Source: an archaeon CG10_big_fil_rev_8_21_14_0_10_43_11 (GTDB taxonomy: Archaea; Nanobdellota; Nanobdellia; PEZQ01). Taken from it: a stretch of 64,000 nt of DNA. The position numbers and the translations under genes are program-made. How positions within the stretch are numbered: the stretch's first letter is position 1; each line of letters opens with the position of its first letter. The stretch lies in contig PEZQ01000002.1 of the NCBI GenBank assembly GCA_002763265.1, forward strand, positions 47,690 to 111,689, in the 5' to 3' direction. Below the pieces are notes generated by a model that had not been told where the DNA came from, did not search any database, and saw nothing but the letters and a program-made list of their open reading frames with translations. This document shows positions 35,143 to 44,215 of the stretch, in pieces.

Positions 35143-36246
35143 ATGGTACGGGTTCTTTTGCGCAAAGGAAGCCATCAATTGTATGATTCATTTCTCTCAA
35201 ACCCGCCCCACGGTGTTGACTATGTTATATCCCGTCTTTCACTTAGGCGCGAGGATAAAAGCCGGCTTGCAAAACTCAAACGTTTAGTATGGACGCAGTA
35301 CACAAAATATTTCCCCCCAATAGTAAGACTCTCACGCGCCGATTGTGATTTGATTCATTCAACTGCAGGCATTCTTCTTAACACAAAAGATACGTGGGTA
35401 ATTGATACTGAAAATGTGTACGGGTTTGTCAATCACGCGCACACAAAACTTCCTGCCCACAAAAAACAAATACAGGCTATTCTTGAGAAGGATAATTGCA
35501 AAGCAATCATGCCCCATTGTGAAGCAGCAAAACGAAGCATTGAAAACTTTTTTCAAAGCGACATTATCAACAAAAAACTCACGGTTCTCTACCCGGCAAT
35601 GCCTATGGACATTATTGCAAAACAGGCACACGATGATTTTACTTTTCTTTTTGTTGGCGTCCGATTTTTGGAGAAAGGAGGTCGCGAAACACTTAATGCC
35701 TTTGAGTTATTTCGAAAAAAGCATGCTGCAAAGCTGGTTATGATAAGTAACATGCCCTCTGAGTACGCACAAAAATATGAGAACGACCCTGATGTAACTA
35801 TTGTTCCTGCAACACTCTCACGCGAACGCGTTCTTGAATACATGAGCAAAGCAGATGTGTTTATGTTTCCAAGCTACAAAGAAAGCTTTGGCATTGTGTA
35901 TATGGAAGCTATGAGCATGGGTCTTCCTATTATCACGGTTGAGGTGTGCGCGGGAAAAGAGCTTGTTGAAGGCGCAGGCATTGTGCTCAAAAGCCCGATT
36001 AGCTGGCATGATACGCGTGACCTGCTTCAATACCCCTCATGGCCCGCGTTTGTTTTGGATATTGAAAACAATTCATTTCCTGAATTTGAAAAAGACCTTG
36101 CCCATGCAATGAGCACTCTTTTTAATGATGCTGATATGCGCGCTACTATGGGTCGTGTTGGTGAGGAAAAAGTCAGAAACGGCGTGCTCTCAGTTGCGTA
36201 CCGAAATGAAACACTCAAACGCGTGTATGAGGCAGCACTCAAATGA
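35143..36246 (+). CDS. Glycosyltransferase family 4 (first of tandem pair)
   Basis: 367 aa GT-B enzyme. The C-terminal donor domain is clear (FLFVGVRFLEKGG, PSYKESFGIVYMEAMSMG with E-x7-E). The N-terminal domain begins VRVLLRKGSHQLYDSFL and is similar to that of the next gene (KVYLRRGRHNLYTYIV), showing a tandem duplication. Its last four bases overlap the next start (ATGA), so the two are translationally coupled. Sugar specificity unknown. Confidence 0.88.
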   Translation: MVRVLLRKGSHQLYDSFLSNPPHGVDYVISRLSLRREDKSRLAKLKRLVWTQYTKYFPPIVRLSRADCDLIHSTAGILLNTKDTWVIDTENVYGFVNHAHTKLPAHKKQIQAILEKDNCKAIMPHCEAAKRSIENFFQSDIINKKLTVLYPAMPMDIIAKQAHDDFTFLFVGVRFLEKGGRETLNAFELFRKKHAAKLVMISNMPSEYAQKYENDPDVTIVPATLSRERVLEYMSKADVFMFPSYKESFGIVYMEAMSMGLPIITVEVCAGKELVEGAGIVLKSPISWHDTRDLLQYPSWPAFVLDIENNSFPEFEKDLAHAMSTLFNDADMRATMGRVGEEKVRNGVLSVAYRNETLKRVYEAALK

Positions 36247-37388
36247 AAGTGTATTTGCGGCGAGGACGTCACAACCTGTACACATATATAGTAGACTACC
36301 CTCCAAAGGGTGTTGAATACATAGTACCTCCAAAACCAACTATTTCAAAATCATCCCGCTTTGACTCGCTCAAACGCTTCGCGTATCTTCATGCGCATAC
36401 GCTATTCAAAGAGCCGCTCAAAATACCTATTACCACTGATGCTGAGCTTGTCCATAGCGCGGGCGGCATGATACCGGTCACCAATAAGCCTTGGATTCTT
36501 GGCTATGTTGAGCACATAGGAGACTTTGTGGGTTTTACAAAAGGATGGCTTGCCCGTGCGCGAGACCCTGTGTATCACCGAAAAATAGAAAAAGCCCTTT
36601 CAGGTGAGCAGTGCAAAGGTATTATTACGTACGCTGATGCAGGAAAACGCACCCTTGAGCGCACCCTTGACATAAGCCGGTTTGAAGAAAAACTAAGCAC
36701 TATCAATATTGCGGTTCCTCTTAATGCACCTGCAAAACGACAAGAAACAGGCATGACCCGCTTCTTTTTTATGGGCAGCATGAATTTTCCTCACAATTTT
36801 GAAATCAAAGGAGGCAGGGAGGTGATTCATGCTTTCAAGCGTATGCATGAGACTAATCCTGATACTGAACTTATTATTCGCTCAGCAATTCCCGACTATC
36901 TGAAAAAAGAGGTTGAACATGACGCGATTCGCGTTATAAGCGCTCCACTTTCATGGAGCAAACTTTCTGAATTGTTTATGCAAACCCACGTGTTTGTACA
37001 GCCAAACTATCTGTCAGCAGCAACTGCGCCAATTGAAGCAATGAGCTTTGGTCTGCCCCTTATCACCGCCCGTGTTGGCTCAAACCCGGAAATTGTTGCG
37101 CACAAAAAAAATGGATTGTTATTTGATGCGCCAACGCTGCCGTATTATGATGATGACCTTATACCGCGCTATGAACACATGCTTGACTATGCAGCAGATA
37201 TTCGCAATCACTCTTTTGATGAGGAAACCGCGCAGATTGAAGCCTGTATGATTCTGATGGCAGAGCGCCCGCAAAAACGAAAAGCAATGGCACAAGACGC
37301 GCACGCAAGTGTTGAGCACGGTAAATTCTCTATTGGTGTGCGAAACAAAACGCTCAAAGCGCTCTACAACGCTGCACTTGACGTGTAG
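36243..37388 (+). CDS. Glycosyltransferase family 4 (second of tandem pair)
   Basis: 381 aa GT-B enzyme paralogous to the preceding gene. Shared N-terminal pattern (RRGRHNLY, PPKGVEYI) and C-terminal APIEAMSFGLPLITARVGSNPEIV. The first Glu of the E-x7-E pair is not clear in this copy (SAATAPIEAMS), so donor handling may differ. It probably adds the next sugar in the same pathway. ATGA overlap with the upstream copy. Confidence 0.86.
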   Translation: MKVYLRRGRHNLYTYIVDYPPKGVEYIVPPKPTISKSSRFDSLKRFAYLHAHTLFKEPLKIPITTDAELVHSAGGMIPVTNKPWILGYVEHIGDFVGFTKGWLARARDPVYHRKIEKALSGEQCKGIITYADAGKRTLERTLDISRFEEKLSTINIAVPLNAPAKRQETGMTRFFFMGSMNFPHNFEIKGGREVIHAFKRMHETNPDTELIIRSAIPDYLKKEVEHDAIRVISAPLSWSKLSELFMQTHVFVQPNYLSAATAPIEAMSFGLPLITARVGSNPEIVAHKKNGLLFDAPTLPYYDDDLIPRYEHMLDYAADIRNHSFDEETAQIEACMILMAERPQKRKAMAQDAHASVEHGKFSIGVRNKTLKALYNAALDV

Positions 37389-37397
37389 GTTTGGGCA

Positions 37398-37420
37398 TAT
37401 ATTTATATATAAATTTACTT
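37398..37420 (+). promoter_or_regulatory. AT-rich promoter of the dehydratase gene
   Basis: ATATATTTATATATAAATTT-like stretch ending about 33 bp before the ATG at 37453, matching the spacing and composition of an archaeal TATA box. Confidence 0.5.
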
Positions 37421-37452
37421 TTTATCTTCCTTTAATACGCAGGTTATTTACT

Positions 37453-38484
37453 ATGGAGCCCACGAAAAAAAACACATTTGTAAAAGATGCGTCATACTGG
37501 AAAGACAAGCGCGTTCTTGTCACCGGCATTACGGGCTTTATTGGCAGCAGAATTGCTGAAATGCTTGTTGAAAAAGGCGCAATCGTAAGCGGTCTTGCAC
37601 CGTTCACTTGTATTGATGATTTTCAAAATATCAAATCAATTGCTCGCAACATCAAAATATTTCGCGCTGACTTGTATGATGAGAACATTATTCGAAAAAT
37701 ATTTCGTGACTGGCGACCGCACGTGGTGTTTCACATGGCTGCAATCACGCATGTTCATTACTCTTTTGAGCGCCCGCTTGAAACGCTTCGCGTAAACGCG
37801 ATTGGCACAACAAATCTTCTTGAAGCCGCGCGCGAATACCCTGTTGAACGCTTTGTGTATGCAGGTTCAAGCGAGCAGTATGGCAATCTTGGCGAGGAAC
37901 ACATGCCTCTTAATGAGAACTCACCGTTCAGACCATCAAGCCCGTACGCGGTTGGCAAACTTGCAGGTGATTTAATGTGCCAGGTGTATTATGAATCATA
38001 TGGCGTTCCCTGCGTTCGTGTTCGAAACTTTAATAGCTTTGGCAGAAAACACGATGCAAACTATATCACGGAAAAAGTGATTTATCACGCGCTCAAAGAT
38101 GGTCGCGTTGACCTTGGCACCCCAAAATCAACGCGCGACTTCAACCACGTTGATAATGTTGCTGACGCGTTTATTTTTCTTGGCGAGCACCCTGATGCTA
38201 TTGGAAACGTAACAGTTATTGCAACTGAGAAGGAAAAAACAATCAAAGAACATGCAGAAACAATTGCAAAAATAATTGAACAAGATTATGGTGTTACTCC
38301 TGAACTTCGCTGGAATACGTTTAAGCCGCGACCAAACGAGTTGTGGCGCTTGTGCGGCGACCCGTCACGTTTGCAGGCAATGGGCTACACGCCGCTTATC
38401 AGTTATGAAGAGGGGCTCAAAAAAACCATTGCACACTGGCATGCCACGCTTAAAGAAGAAAACAGCCTTCATGGAGAAGAGTAA
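37453..38484 (+). CDS. NAD-dependent sugar-nucleotide epimerase/dehydratase
   Basis: Extended short-chain dehydrogenase, 343 aa. Rossmann motif VTGITGFIGS, AGSSEQYG and the catalytic SPYAVGKLAGD (YxxxK) are present. FNSFGRKHDANYI and the RPNELWRL region resemble GDP-mannose 4,6-dehydratase or dTDP-glucose dehydratase types; the exact substrate is not certain. The ATG at 37453 is used because it follows the TATA-like box and matches the family N-terminus; the open frame upstream runs through the previous gene. The last 33 bases and the 20 bases after the stop are duplicated at 39717-39769. Confidence 0.88.
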   Translation: MEPTKKNTFVKDASYWKDKRVLVTGITGFIGSRIAEMLVEKGAIVSGLAPFTCIDDFQNIKSIARNIKIFRADLYDENIIRKIFRDWRPHVVFHMAAITHVHYSFERPLETLRVNAIGTTNLLEAAREYPVERFVYAGSSEQYGNLGEEHMPLNENSPFRPSSPYAVGKLAGDLMCQVYYESYGVPCVRVRNFNSFGRKHDANYITEKVIYHALKDGRVDLGTPKSTRDFNHVDNVADAFIFLGEHPDAIGNVTVIATEKEKTIKEHAETIAKIIEQDYGVTPELRWNTFKPRPNELWRLCGDPSRLQAMGYTPLISYEEGLKKTIAHWHATLKEENSLHGEE

Positions 38485-38504
38485 ACTCTAAAAACACAGA
38501 CACA
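38452..38504 (+). repeat. 53-bp direct repeat, copy 1
   Basis: Begins AAAGAAGAAAACAGCC and ends CACAGACACA; covers the last codons and stop of the dehydratase gene plus 20 bp. It is identical over all 53 bases to 39717-39769, 1265 bp downstream. The two copies bracket the second wecB gene. Confidence 0.95.
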
Positions 38505-38533
38505 ATTGTTGTCGTGGTTATTATGTGATACTA

Positions 38534-39601
38534 ATGAATGTAGGAATATTTTTTGGGACGCGTCCTGAAATCGTGAAGCTTTCAAGACTTATGTTTTTGT
38601 CAAAGCAGAAATATGCTGATGAATTTTCTCTTATACACACGGGACAGCACTATTCATATAGTATGAGCGGTCAGTTTATGGATGAGCTCGCACTCCCCTC
38701 AATTGATTACAATCTTGGCATCGGTTCGGGCACGCACAATTACCAGATTGGTTCCATGCTTTTGAAACTTGAACGGTTAATAAAAGAAAAAGATATTGAT
38801 ACCATGGTAATCTTGGGCGATACGAATTCAGCTCTTGCAGGCGCACTGTGCGCGAACCGAAGCGGGATACGCGTATGTCATATTGAGGCAGGAATTCGCT
38901 CATTTGACCGAACAATGCCTGAAGAGATTAATAGAATCCTCACTGACGCAGTTTCAAACCATTGCTATGCACCAACAACCATTGCAGTTGAACACCTCAA
39001 AAAAGAAAATATTTCTGATGACCGCATTTTTTTGACAGGAAACGTGATTGTTGATGCTCTTAATTATTATCTGCCTCTTGCCAAAAAACGAGAGCGCATT
39101 ATTCCTGATGAGTCATATGGCCTGGTTACATTACATAGACCGGCAAATGTTGATCGAAAAGAAAAATTGCTTGAGCTTGTTAACGCACTCAATACAATTT
39201 CTGTTGATAATGGTTTACCACTCTATTTTCCCATACATCCCAGAACAAGGAATAATCTGGAGAAATTTGGGCTTTTGAAAAAAATTAAACTAAACTTAAT
39301 AGACCCCTTGGGTTATTTTGATTTTCTAAGGGCAATGAGCGAATCAAAGATTATGATAACTGATTCAGGCGGTCTGCAAGAAGAATCATGTATATTGGGT
39401 GTTCCGTGCGCTACCATACGGGAAAACACTGAGCGACCAGAAACCGTGCACATTGGTTCAAATTATCTGTGTGGAACAACCTATAGTGGCATTGTTGAAG
39501 GGGTGAACATAATGCTTAACAAGAAGCCTGACTGGAAACAGCCGTATGGTGATGGCCGGTCTTCAGAACGGATACTGAATTTAATACAGACACTAAATTA
39601 A
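38534..39601 (+). CDS. wecB: UDP-N-acetylglucosamine 2-epimerase (copy 2)
   Basis: 355 aa paralogue of the epimerase at 32588, with IFFGTRPEIVKLS, HTGQHYSYSMS, GDTNSALAG, CHIEAGIRSFD, TDSGGLQEES and RENTERPET. ATG 38534 is preferred to the GTG nine bases upstream because MNVGIFFGTRPE is the family start. The gene has fewer GCGC words and more AT-rich codons than its neighbours, and it lies between two identical 53-bp repeats, so it looks inserted. It may be specific for another UDP-sugar (for example a 3-amino or uronic form), which the sequence cannot decide. Confidence 0.93.
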   Translation: MNVGIFFGTRPEIVKLSRLMFLSKQKYADEFSLIHTGQHYSYSMSGQFMDELALPSIDYNLGIGSGTHNYQIGSMLLKLERLIKEKDIDTMVILGDTNSALAGALCANRSGIRVCHIEAGIRSFDRTMPEEINRILTDAVSNHCYAPTTIAVEHLKKENISDDRIFLTGNVIVDALNYYLPLAKKRERIIPDESYGLVTLHRPANVDRKEKLLELVNALNTISVDNGLPLYFPIHPRTRNNLEKFGLLKKIKLNLIDPLGYFDFLRAMSESKIMITDSGGLQEESCILGVPCATIRENTERPETVHIGSNYLCGTTYSGIVEGVNIMLNKKPDWKQPYGDGRSSERILNLIQTLN

Positions 39602-39716
39602 TGTATAACTGAAAATTTATGTGCCTGTCCTGCCTGTTTAGAGGTACTTTTGGGATGAGTCTTCTATGAAGAAATACCTTAAAAACACCCCTTACATAAA
39701 AACTTCTAAACCAATA
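39602..39716. other. Gene-free AT-rich stretch after wecB copy 2
   Basis: No gene or clear structural element is seen. It belongs to the 1265-bp unit bounded by the direct repeats. Confidence 0.5.
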
Positions 39717-39769
39717 AAAGAAGAAAACAGCCTTCATGGAGAAGAGTAAACTCTAAAAACACAGACACA
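39717..39769 (+). repeat. 53-bp direct repeat, copy 2
   Basis: Identical to 38452-38504. Here it carries a non-functional remnant of the dehydratase 3' end and lies 15 bp before the htpX start, so it probably marks the original junction dehydratase-htpX. Confidence 0.95.
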
Positions 39770-39784
39770 CTCTAATTTCATGTA

Positions 39785-40633
39785 ATGATGTTTGCATCAC
39801 TTTTTAAAACAACGCTCTATCTTGGCGTACTCACTGGCATCCTGCTCGCGTTTGGCGCGTTTTTTGCCGGAACAACCGGCCTTATTATTGCTTTTATGTT
39901 TGCATCAGTCATTAATGTAATATCCTATTTTTATTCTGACCGAATTGTTATCGCGCTCTATCATGGCAGAGAGGTCACACAAGAACAAGAACCCGAACTC
40001 CACGCGCTTGTATCCCGACTCGTGGTAAAAGCGCGTCTTCCTATGCCCCGCGTTTACCTTCTTCCAACACCAGTTCTTAACGCATTTGCAACCGGACGCA
40101 GCCCAAAGCACGCTGCAATTGCAGTAACCCAACGCTTGCTTGACACGCTGCCAAAACAACATGTTGAAGCAGTGCTCGCACACGAGCTCACGCACGTAAA
40201 GAATCGTGACACGCTCATCTCAACTGTTGCTGCAATTCTTGCAGGCATGATATCCATGATTGGCAACATGGCGTGGTACTCAGGATTTCTCTTTGGCACG
40301 CGCGACCGGGACAACGCGCTTGGCGACATGCTCGCGTCTCTTGCTCTTATTATTATCACTCCCATTCTTGCTCTTATTATCCGCTTTGCTCTTTCGAGAA
40401 CACGCGAATACGCGGCAGATAAGGGTGGTGCGCGCCTTACAAGCCCTCAAGCAATGATTGGCGCGCTTGAAGCCCTTGAATTTGGTCCGCGCTTGCGCAC
40501 GCACGGAAGTTCGGCAACAGCGCATTTGTTTATTGTCAACCCGTTTTCTCGCGGCGCATTTTCAGAACTGTTCTCAACACACCCTTCGCTTGCAAAACGT
40601 GTTGAAACAATTCGTCAAGAATTTAAGATATAG
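39785..40633 (+). CDS. htpX: Membrane zinc metalloprotease HtpX (M48)
   Basis: Quality-control protease for misfolded membrane proteins, 282 aa. Two N-terminal transmembrane helices (about 8-52), the zinc motif HELTH near residue 138, and the third ligand in REYAADKGGA are visible, with two further helices between. The C-terminal HPSLAKRVETI is a family signature. ATG ATG at the start allows two initiations. Its end overlaps the convergent DMT transporter gene by 11 bp. Confidence 0.95.
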   Translation: MMFASLFKTTLYLGVLTGILLAFGAFFAGTTGLIIAFMFASVINVISYFYSDRIVIALYHGREVTQEQEPELHALVSRLVVKARLPMPRVYLLPTPVLNAFATGRSPKHAAIAVTQRLLDTLPKQHVEAVLAHELTHVKNRDTLISTVAAILAGMISMIGNMAWYSGFLFGTRDRDNALGDMLASLALIIITPILALIIRFALSRTREYAADKGGARLTSPQAMIGALEALEFGPRLRTHGSSATAHLFIVNPFSRGAFSELFSTHPSLAKRVETIRQEFKI

Positions 40634-41018
40634 TTTTGCTTGGCGTGCCAATACCAATAAGGGTTACGCCAAGAACAATCACGCTTAATCCTATGAATTT
40701 GACCCAGGTAAAACTTTCATTGAATGCAAACCGTCCAATAAGCGCGGTAAATATGAATCCAAGACCAAGCATAGGATACACAAATGATAAGTCAGCTTGA
40801 GACAACACAATAAGCCAGAGAATAGAAGAAAACCCGTACAAAGCAAGACCGGTGAACACAAACGGCTGGAAGAGCATGAGTATGATGCGGGGAAGTTCCT
40901 GCAATGAAAGCGAGACAAGCCCGTACTGATTCATACCATATTTCATGAAGAATTGTCCAATACTTCCAAGCGTAACACTGATAACAACGAGAACCACAAC
41001 GAGCACCCTGCTGTCCAT
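40623..41018 (-). CDS. Small DMT/EamA-type transporter (four helices)
   Basis: 131 aa, four transmembrane helices, with the small multidrug resistance/ArnE-like pattern (GSIGQFFMKYGM, LSFVYPMLGLGFIFTALIG, GVTLIGIG). ArnE-like proteins flip lipid-linked amino sugars, which would suit the glycan locus, but exporter function for small cations is equally possible. Such four-helix proteins work as dimers. Convergent with htpX. Confidence 0.78.
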   Translation of the reverse strand: MDSRVLVVVLVVISVTLGSIGQFFMKYGMNQYGLVSLSLQELPRIILMLFQPFVFTGLALYGFSSILWLIVLSQADLSFVYPMLGLGFIFTALIGRFAFNESFTWVKFIGLSVIVLGVTLIGIGTPSKTIS

Positions 41019-41114
41019 TACTTCTTTTTAGAACGCGTTTGAGGTCATAAATGTTTCTCCAGCATGCGCGTGGTTCATAACGTTTATAAGCCTGTTTTTG
41101 ATGCTCTCCTTTCA

Positions 41115-42194
41115 ATGACTCGCGTGCTTATGACCGGTTCTAAGGAATTTCCGCTTGGAACAAACAACAATTATGACCCCAGCCCAAGCGGAGGAATGGA
41201 AGTGTATGCTCAAGAACTTGCAAAACGCCTTTCTAAACATCATGCAGTTACGATTATCACCCGAAAATTTCCAAACACGCCTGCACAGGAGAACGCGCTT
41301 GGCGTGGATGTTGTGCGCGTCCCCTTTCTTCGTGGCAGGCTTATACGAAACGCGTCTTACAATCTTTTTGCCTTTGTAAAAACTTTGTTCACCCCTTTTG
41401 ATGTGCTTATCACCCATGACCTTATTGCATCATTTCTTGGCGCGTTTAGCGCGCGGTTGCGAAGAAAACCACACATTGCCGTGTGTCATGGCATTGTTTC
41501 AAATCAACCGCAATTTTCAAAATTGTTTCGCCACTTTTTGCGCGTTGTTGAACACCTAGCGTACAATTGGCCGTCTCTTACCGTAACCCACTGCCCCCCA
41601 CGCCAAATTGAACAGGTCACAAAAAACTATGTGCAGGTAAAGCCTGGCTTTAATTTTGCATATCTGCGCATCCCCAAAAAAGCGCACAAAAGAGCAGTTA
41701 TTGTATTTACCGGCCGCTTGCTTAAAGTTAAGCGCGTTGATACTCTTATTGAAGCACTTATGTACCTTTCATTTCCCTATGCCTGTTTTATTGTAGGTGA
41801 TGGTGAGGAGCGCAAACGCCTTGAAGCGCTCGCAAAAGAGAAAGGCGTTAACACCGTGTTTGCAGGTCACGTGGATGATGTAGCTCATTATCTTTTGGGT
41901 GCAGATGTATTTGTGCTTCCCTCAGAAAGTGAGAGTCTTGGGTATTCCATGCTTGAAGCAATGAGCATGAACCTACCGTGCGTGGTAACTGACCTTGGCA
42001 TTGTAAGCAGAAAAGAAGCATATGTTGTCCCGGTAGCACAACCACGCGCACTTGCGCGCGCATTAACAACTGCGTTTCGTAACAAAGAATTGTCTCGCAA
42101 AAAAGTGAAAGCAGCGCACGCGTTTCTCAAAAGCTTCTCATGGAACAATGCAACAAAACACTACTTGGAGGCTATTAACAAACTTACCCGCTAA
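41115..42194 (+). CDS. Glycosyltransferase family 4
   Basis: 359 aa GT-B enzyme. The start MTRVLMTGSKEFPLG at 41115 is chosen over 41064, which lacks family similarity. The Gly-rich loop SPSGGMEVYAQELAK and donor-site PSESESLGYSMLEAMSMN (E-x7-E) are intact, as is FTGRLLKVKRVDTLIEA. Part of the N-glycan locus; sugar unknown. Its stop overlaps the convergent oxidoreductase gene by 4 bp. Confidence 0.9.
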   Translation: MTRVLMTGSKEFPLGTNNNYDPSPSGGMEVYAQELAKRLSKHHAVTIITRKFPNTPAQENALGVDVVRVPFLRGRLIRNASYNLFAFVKTLFTPFDVLITHDLIASFLGAFSARLRRKPHIAVCHGIVSNQPQFSKLFRHFLRVVEHLAYNWPSLTVTHCPPRQIEQVTKNYVQVKPGFNFAYLRIPKKAHKRAVIVFTGRLLKVKRVDTLIEALMYLSFPYACFIVGDGEERKRLEALAKEKGVNTVFAGHVDDVAHYLLGADVFVLPSESESLGYSMLEAMSMNLPCVVTDLGIVSRKEAYVVPVAQPRALARALTTAFRNKELSRKKVKAAHAFLKSFSWNNATKHYLEAINKLTR

Positions 42195-43207
42195 CTGTGC
42201 CAGTCCAGTTCTCGCGGTTTTTGTGTTTTTGCAGAGTCAAGACAGGCTTGCGCGATTTTAAGATTGTCTGTTGCCTGCTCTGCGCTTACTAATGGCTGTT
42301 TTTTGTTCACTACACAATCAAGAAAATGTTCAACTTCACGATAAAGAGGCTCTCCTCCAAATCGCGTTTTTGTTTCAAGTCCAAGACTTGCCACCTGAAA
42401 ATCCTCCCATGACGTTGGCGGTTGTGTAGTTGTAAGCCCCTCAAGCACCTCAAGTTCTTGGAGAGCATAGTTAAGCTGGAACGCACGCTTGTCATTGAGC
42501 GCAGTAAGCGTGCGTATTTTTCGCGCAGTGCTCCAATGTGCAACAATATTTGCCACGCGCGCGTCTGAATAGTTTAAAATGATGTGCGCGTAATCTTCAT
42601 GTTTTTTACTTTTGCCCCGATTTTGTGCAACACAATACACGCGCTCAGGTTTTGCATTAAATAAATAATTAGCAATATCAATATCATGGATTGCCATGTC
42701 AAAGACCACGCCCACATCGCTGATGCGTTGAGGAAAGCTTCCTACCCGCTGAACCATAATGGTGTGCACGCTTTCATGTTCTTTTAAGAGAAATGAATAC
42801 AATTCCTGTACGCATGGATTGAATCGTTCAATATGACCTACCATGAAAACAAGCTCTTTTTTGTTGTAGTGTGAACACACATTTTGCGCGCTCTCAACAC
42901 TATGCGTGATTGGTTTTTCAACAAGCACGTGCGTGTTTTGTGAGAGAACATACTCAATATTTTTCTCGTGATAGCGTGTTGGGGTTGCTATAATCATTGC
43001 ATCAACGTCATGCACGAGTGATTCAAGCGTATCATACTTGCGTGTATGATAGTTTGATGCAATTTTTTTTGCGCGTGAATCATCAACATCAAATACACCG
43101 CAAAAGGTTATGGGAAGTTTTGCTTTTTGCTCTATTTCATACAATTTTTTGGCGTGCAAGTTTCCCATCACACCCACCCCTGCTAAACCTACGTTGTATG
43201 TGTCCAT
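42191..43207 (-). CDS. Gfo/Idh/MocA-family oxidoreductase
   Basis: NAD(P)-dependent sugar oxidoreductase, 338 aa. The Rossmann loop GLAGVGVMGNLHA opens the protein, and VEKPIT and GHIERFNP are the family's EKP and active-site segments. Relatives in glycan clusters oxidise UDP-GlcNAc/ManNAc derivatives at C3 (WlbA type), a plausible but unproven role. The ATG at 43207 (MDTYNVGLAG) is preferred over 43240. Confidence 0.87.
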   Translation of the reverse strand: MDTYNVGLAGVGVMGNLHAKKLYEIEQKAKLPITFCGVFDVDDSRAKKIASNYHTRKYDTLESLVHDVDAMIIATPTRYHEKNIEYVLSQNTHVLVEKPITHSVESAQNVCSHYNKKELVFMVGHIERFNPCVQELYSFLLKEHESVHTIMVQRVGSFPQRISDVGVVFDMAIHDIDIANYLFNAKPERVYCVAQNRGKSKKHEDYAHIILNYSDARVANIVAHWSTARKIRTLTALNDKRAFQLNYALQELEVLEGLTTTQPPTSWEDFQVASLGLETKTRFGGEPLYREVEHFLDCVVNKKQPLVSAEQATDNLKIAQACLDSAKTQKPRELDWHS

Positions 43208-43246
43208 GTCAGGGCAAAAGCGGGTACTGCTTAAAAACATTAGGAA

Positions 43247-44215
43247 CTACACGAACACCACAAGGCTTATTGCACAAATAATCACTTGCAAACCTAACAG
43301 AATAGCAACAACGTGCTTTTCTTTTAAACCCTTAATAAAATAGGGAAAAACCCAGTAGAGTGTGTACCATGACGGTGGATTGATATCACCATGAATGCCT
43401 ACTTTTGCGAATTTTTGTTTGCTTCTGCTAAACAAGTAAAACATGAATAAGAAGAAATTAACAAAGTAAAGACTGAAAATGCCAATGGCGAGCTTTTCCA
43501 TATTACCAATAATAAGTGCTGAAATAAGTAGTGCACCCCACACAAAGGTTCCGGTATCCCCTGGAAAAACGCGTGAAGGGTAGCGATTGAAAATGTAGAA
43601 TGCAAGTGTTGCGCCAAGACCTGAGGCTGCGAGCACCATAACATCAGTGTTTCCCACTTTAAGCGCTGCTAGCGCGACAGTTGCAAGCGAGATAATTGCC
43701 ATACCTGACTCCAACCCGTTAAATCCTGCAAGCATGTTATACGAGTTAATTGCAAAGTTAACCATAAGGGGAATCATAACAAGACTGTAAAATAATCCTA
43801 ATTCAACTGAGCCAATAAGGGGAAATATCATGCTGCTTGTTCCTGCTTTAAGCGCAATAAGCGGCAAAGCAGGAATAAATGCTGATACAAGCTTCACTCG
43901 CCACGGCAGTGCGAGCATGTCATCAATCACACCAATAATGCCTGCCATTAAAATAGTGAGTGTTGCAGCAAGCAAGTTCACTTTCAGCACTGAATTGGTG
44001 AATGTTAAAAACGCAACGTAAAGCAGAATGGTAAACATAAATGAAAACACCACGCCAAAACCGCCGGGTTCTGCAACTTTTACTTTTTGACGCTTGTGCA
44101 CATCAAAACCAAAAAATCCCTTCTCAAGCAAGTGTTTGATAAGATACGGCATGAATATCATGCCAAGAATGAATGCAATTGAAAAAAACGTGAGTGCAAT
44201 AACTACCATTACCAC
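43247..44215 (-). CDS. Polyprenyl-phosphate GlcNAc-1-phosphate transferase (MraY/WecA/Alg7 family)
   Basis: First membrane step of lipid-linked glycan assembly: transfers sugar-1-P from a UDP-sugar to a polyprenyl/dolichyl phosphate, 322 aa with about ten helices. The cytosolic motifs are present: GIIGVIDDMLALPWRVKL (double Asp), NSYNMLAGFNGLESG, FPGDTGTF and the C-terminal HGDINPPSW (HxD). It overlaps the AglB gene by 7 bp on the same strand, so the initiating and finishing enzymes of N-glycosylation are transcribed together. Confidence 0.92.
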   Translation of the reverse strand: MVMVVIALTFFSIAFILGMIFMPYLIKHLLEKGFFGFDVHKRQKVKVAEPGGFGVVFSFMFTILLYVAFLTFTNSVLKVNLLAATLTILMAGIIGVIDDMLALPWRVKLVSAFIPALPLIALKAGTSSMIFPLIGSVELGLFYSLVMIPLMVNFAINSYNMLAGFNGLESGMAIISLATVALAALKVGNTDVMVLAASGLGATLAFYIFNRYPSRVFPGDTGTFVWGALLISALIIGNMEKLAIGIFSLYFVNFFLFMFYLFSRSKQKFAKVGIHGDINPPSWYTLYWVFPYFIKGLKEKHVVAILLGLQVIICAISLVVFV

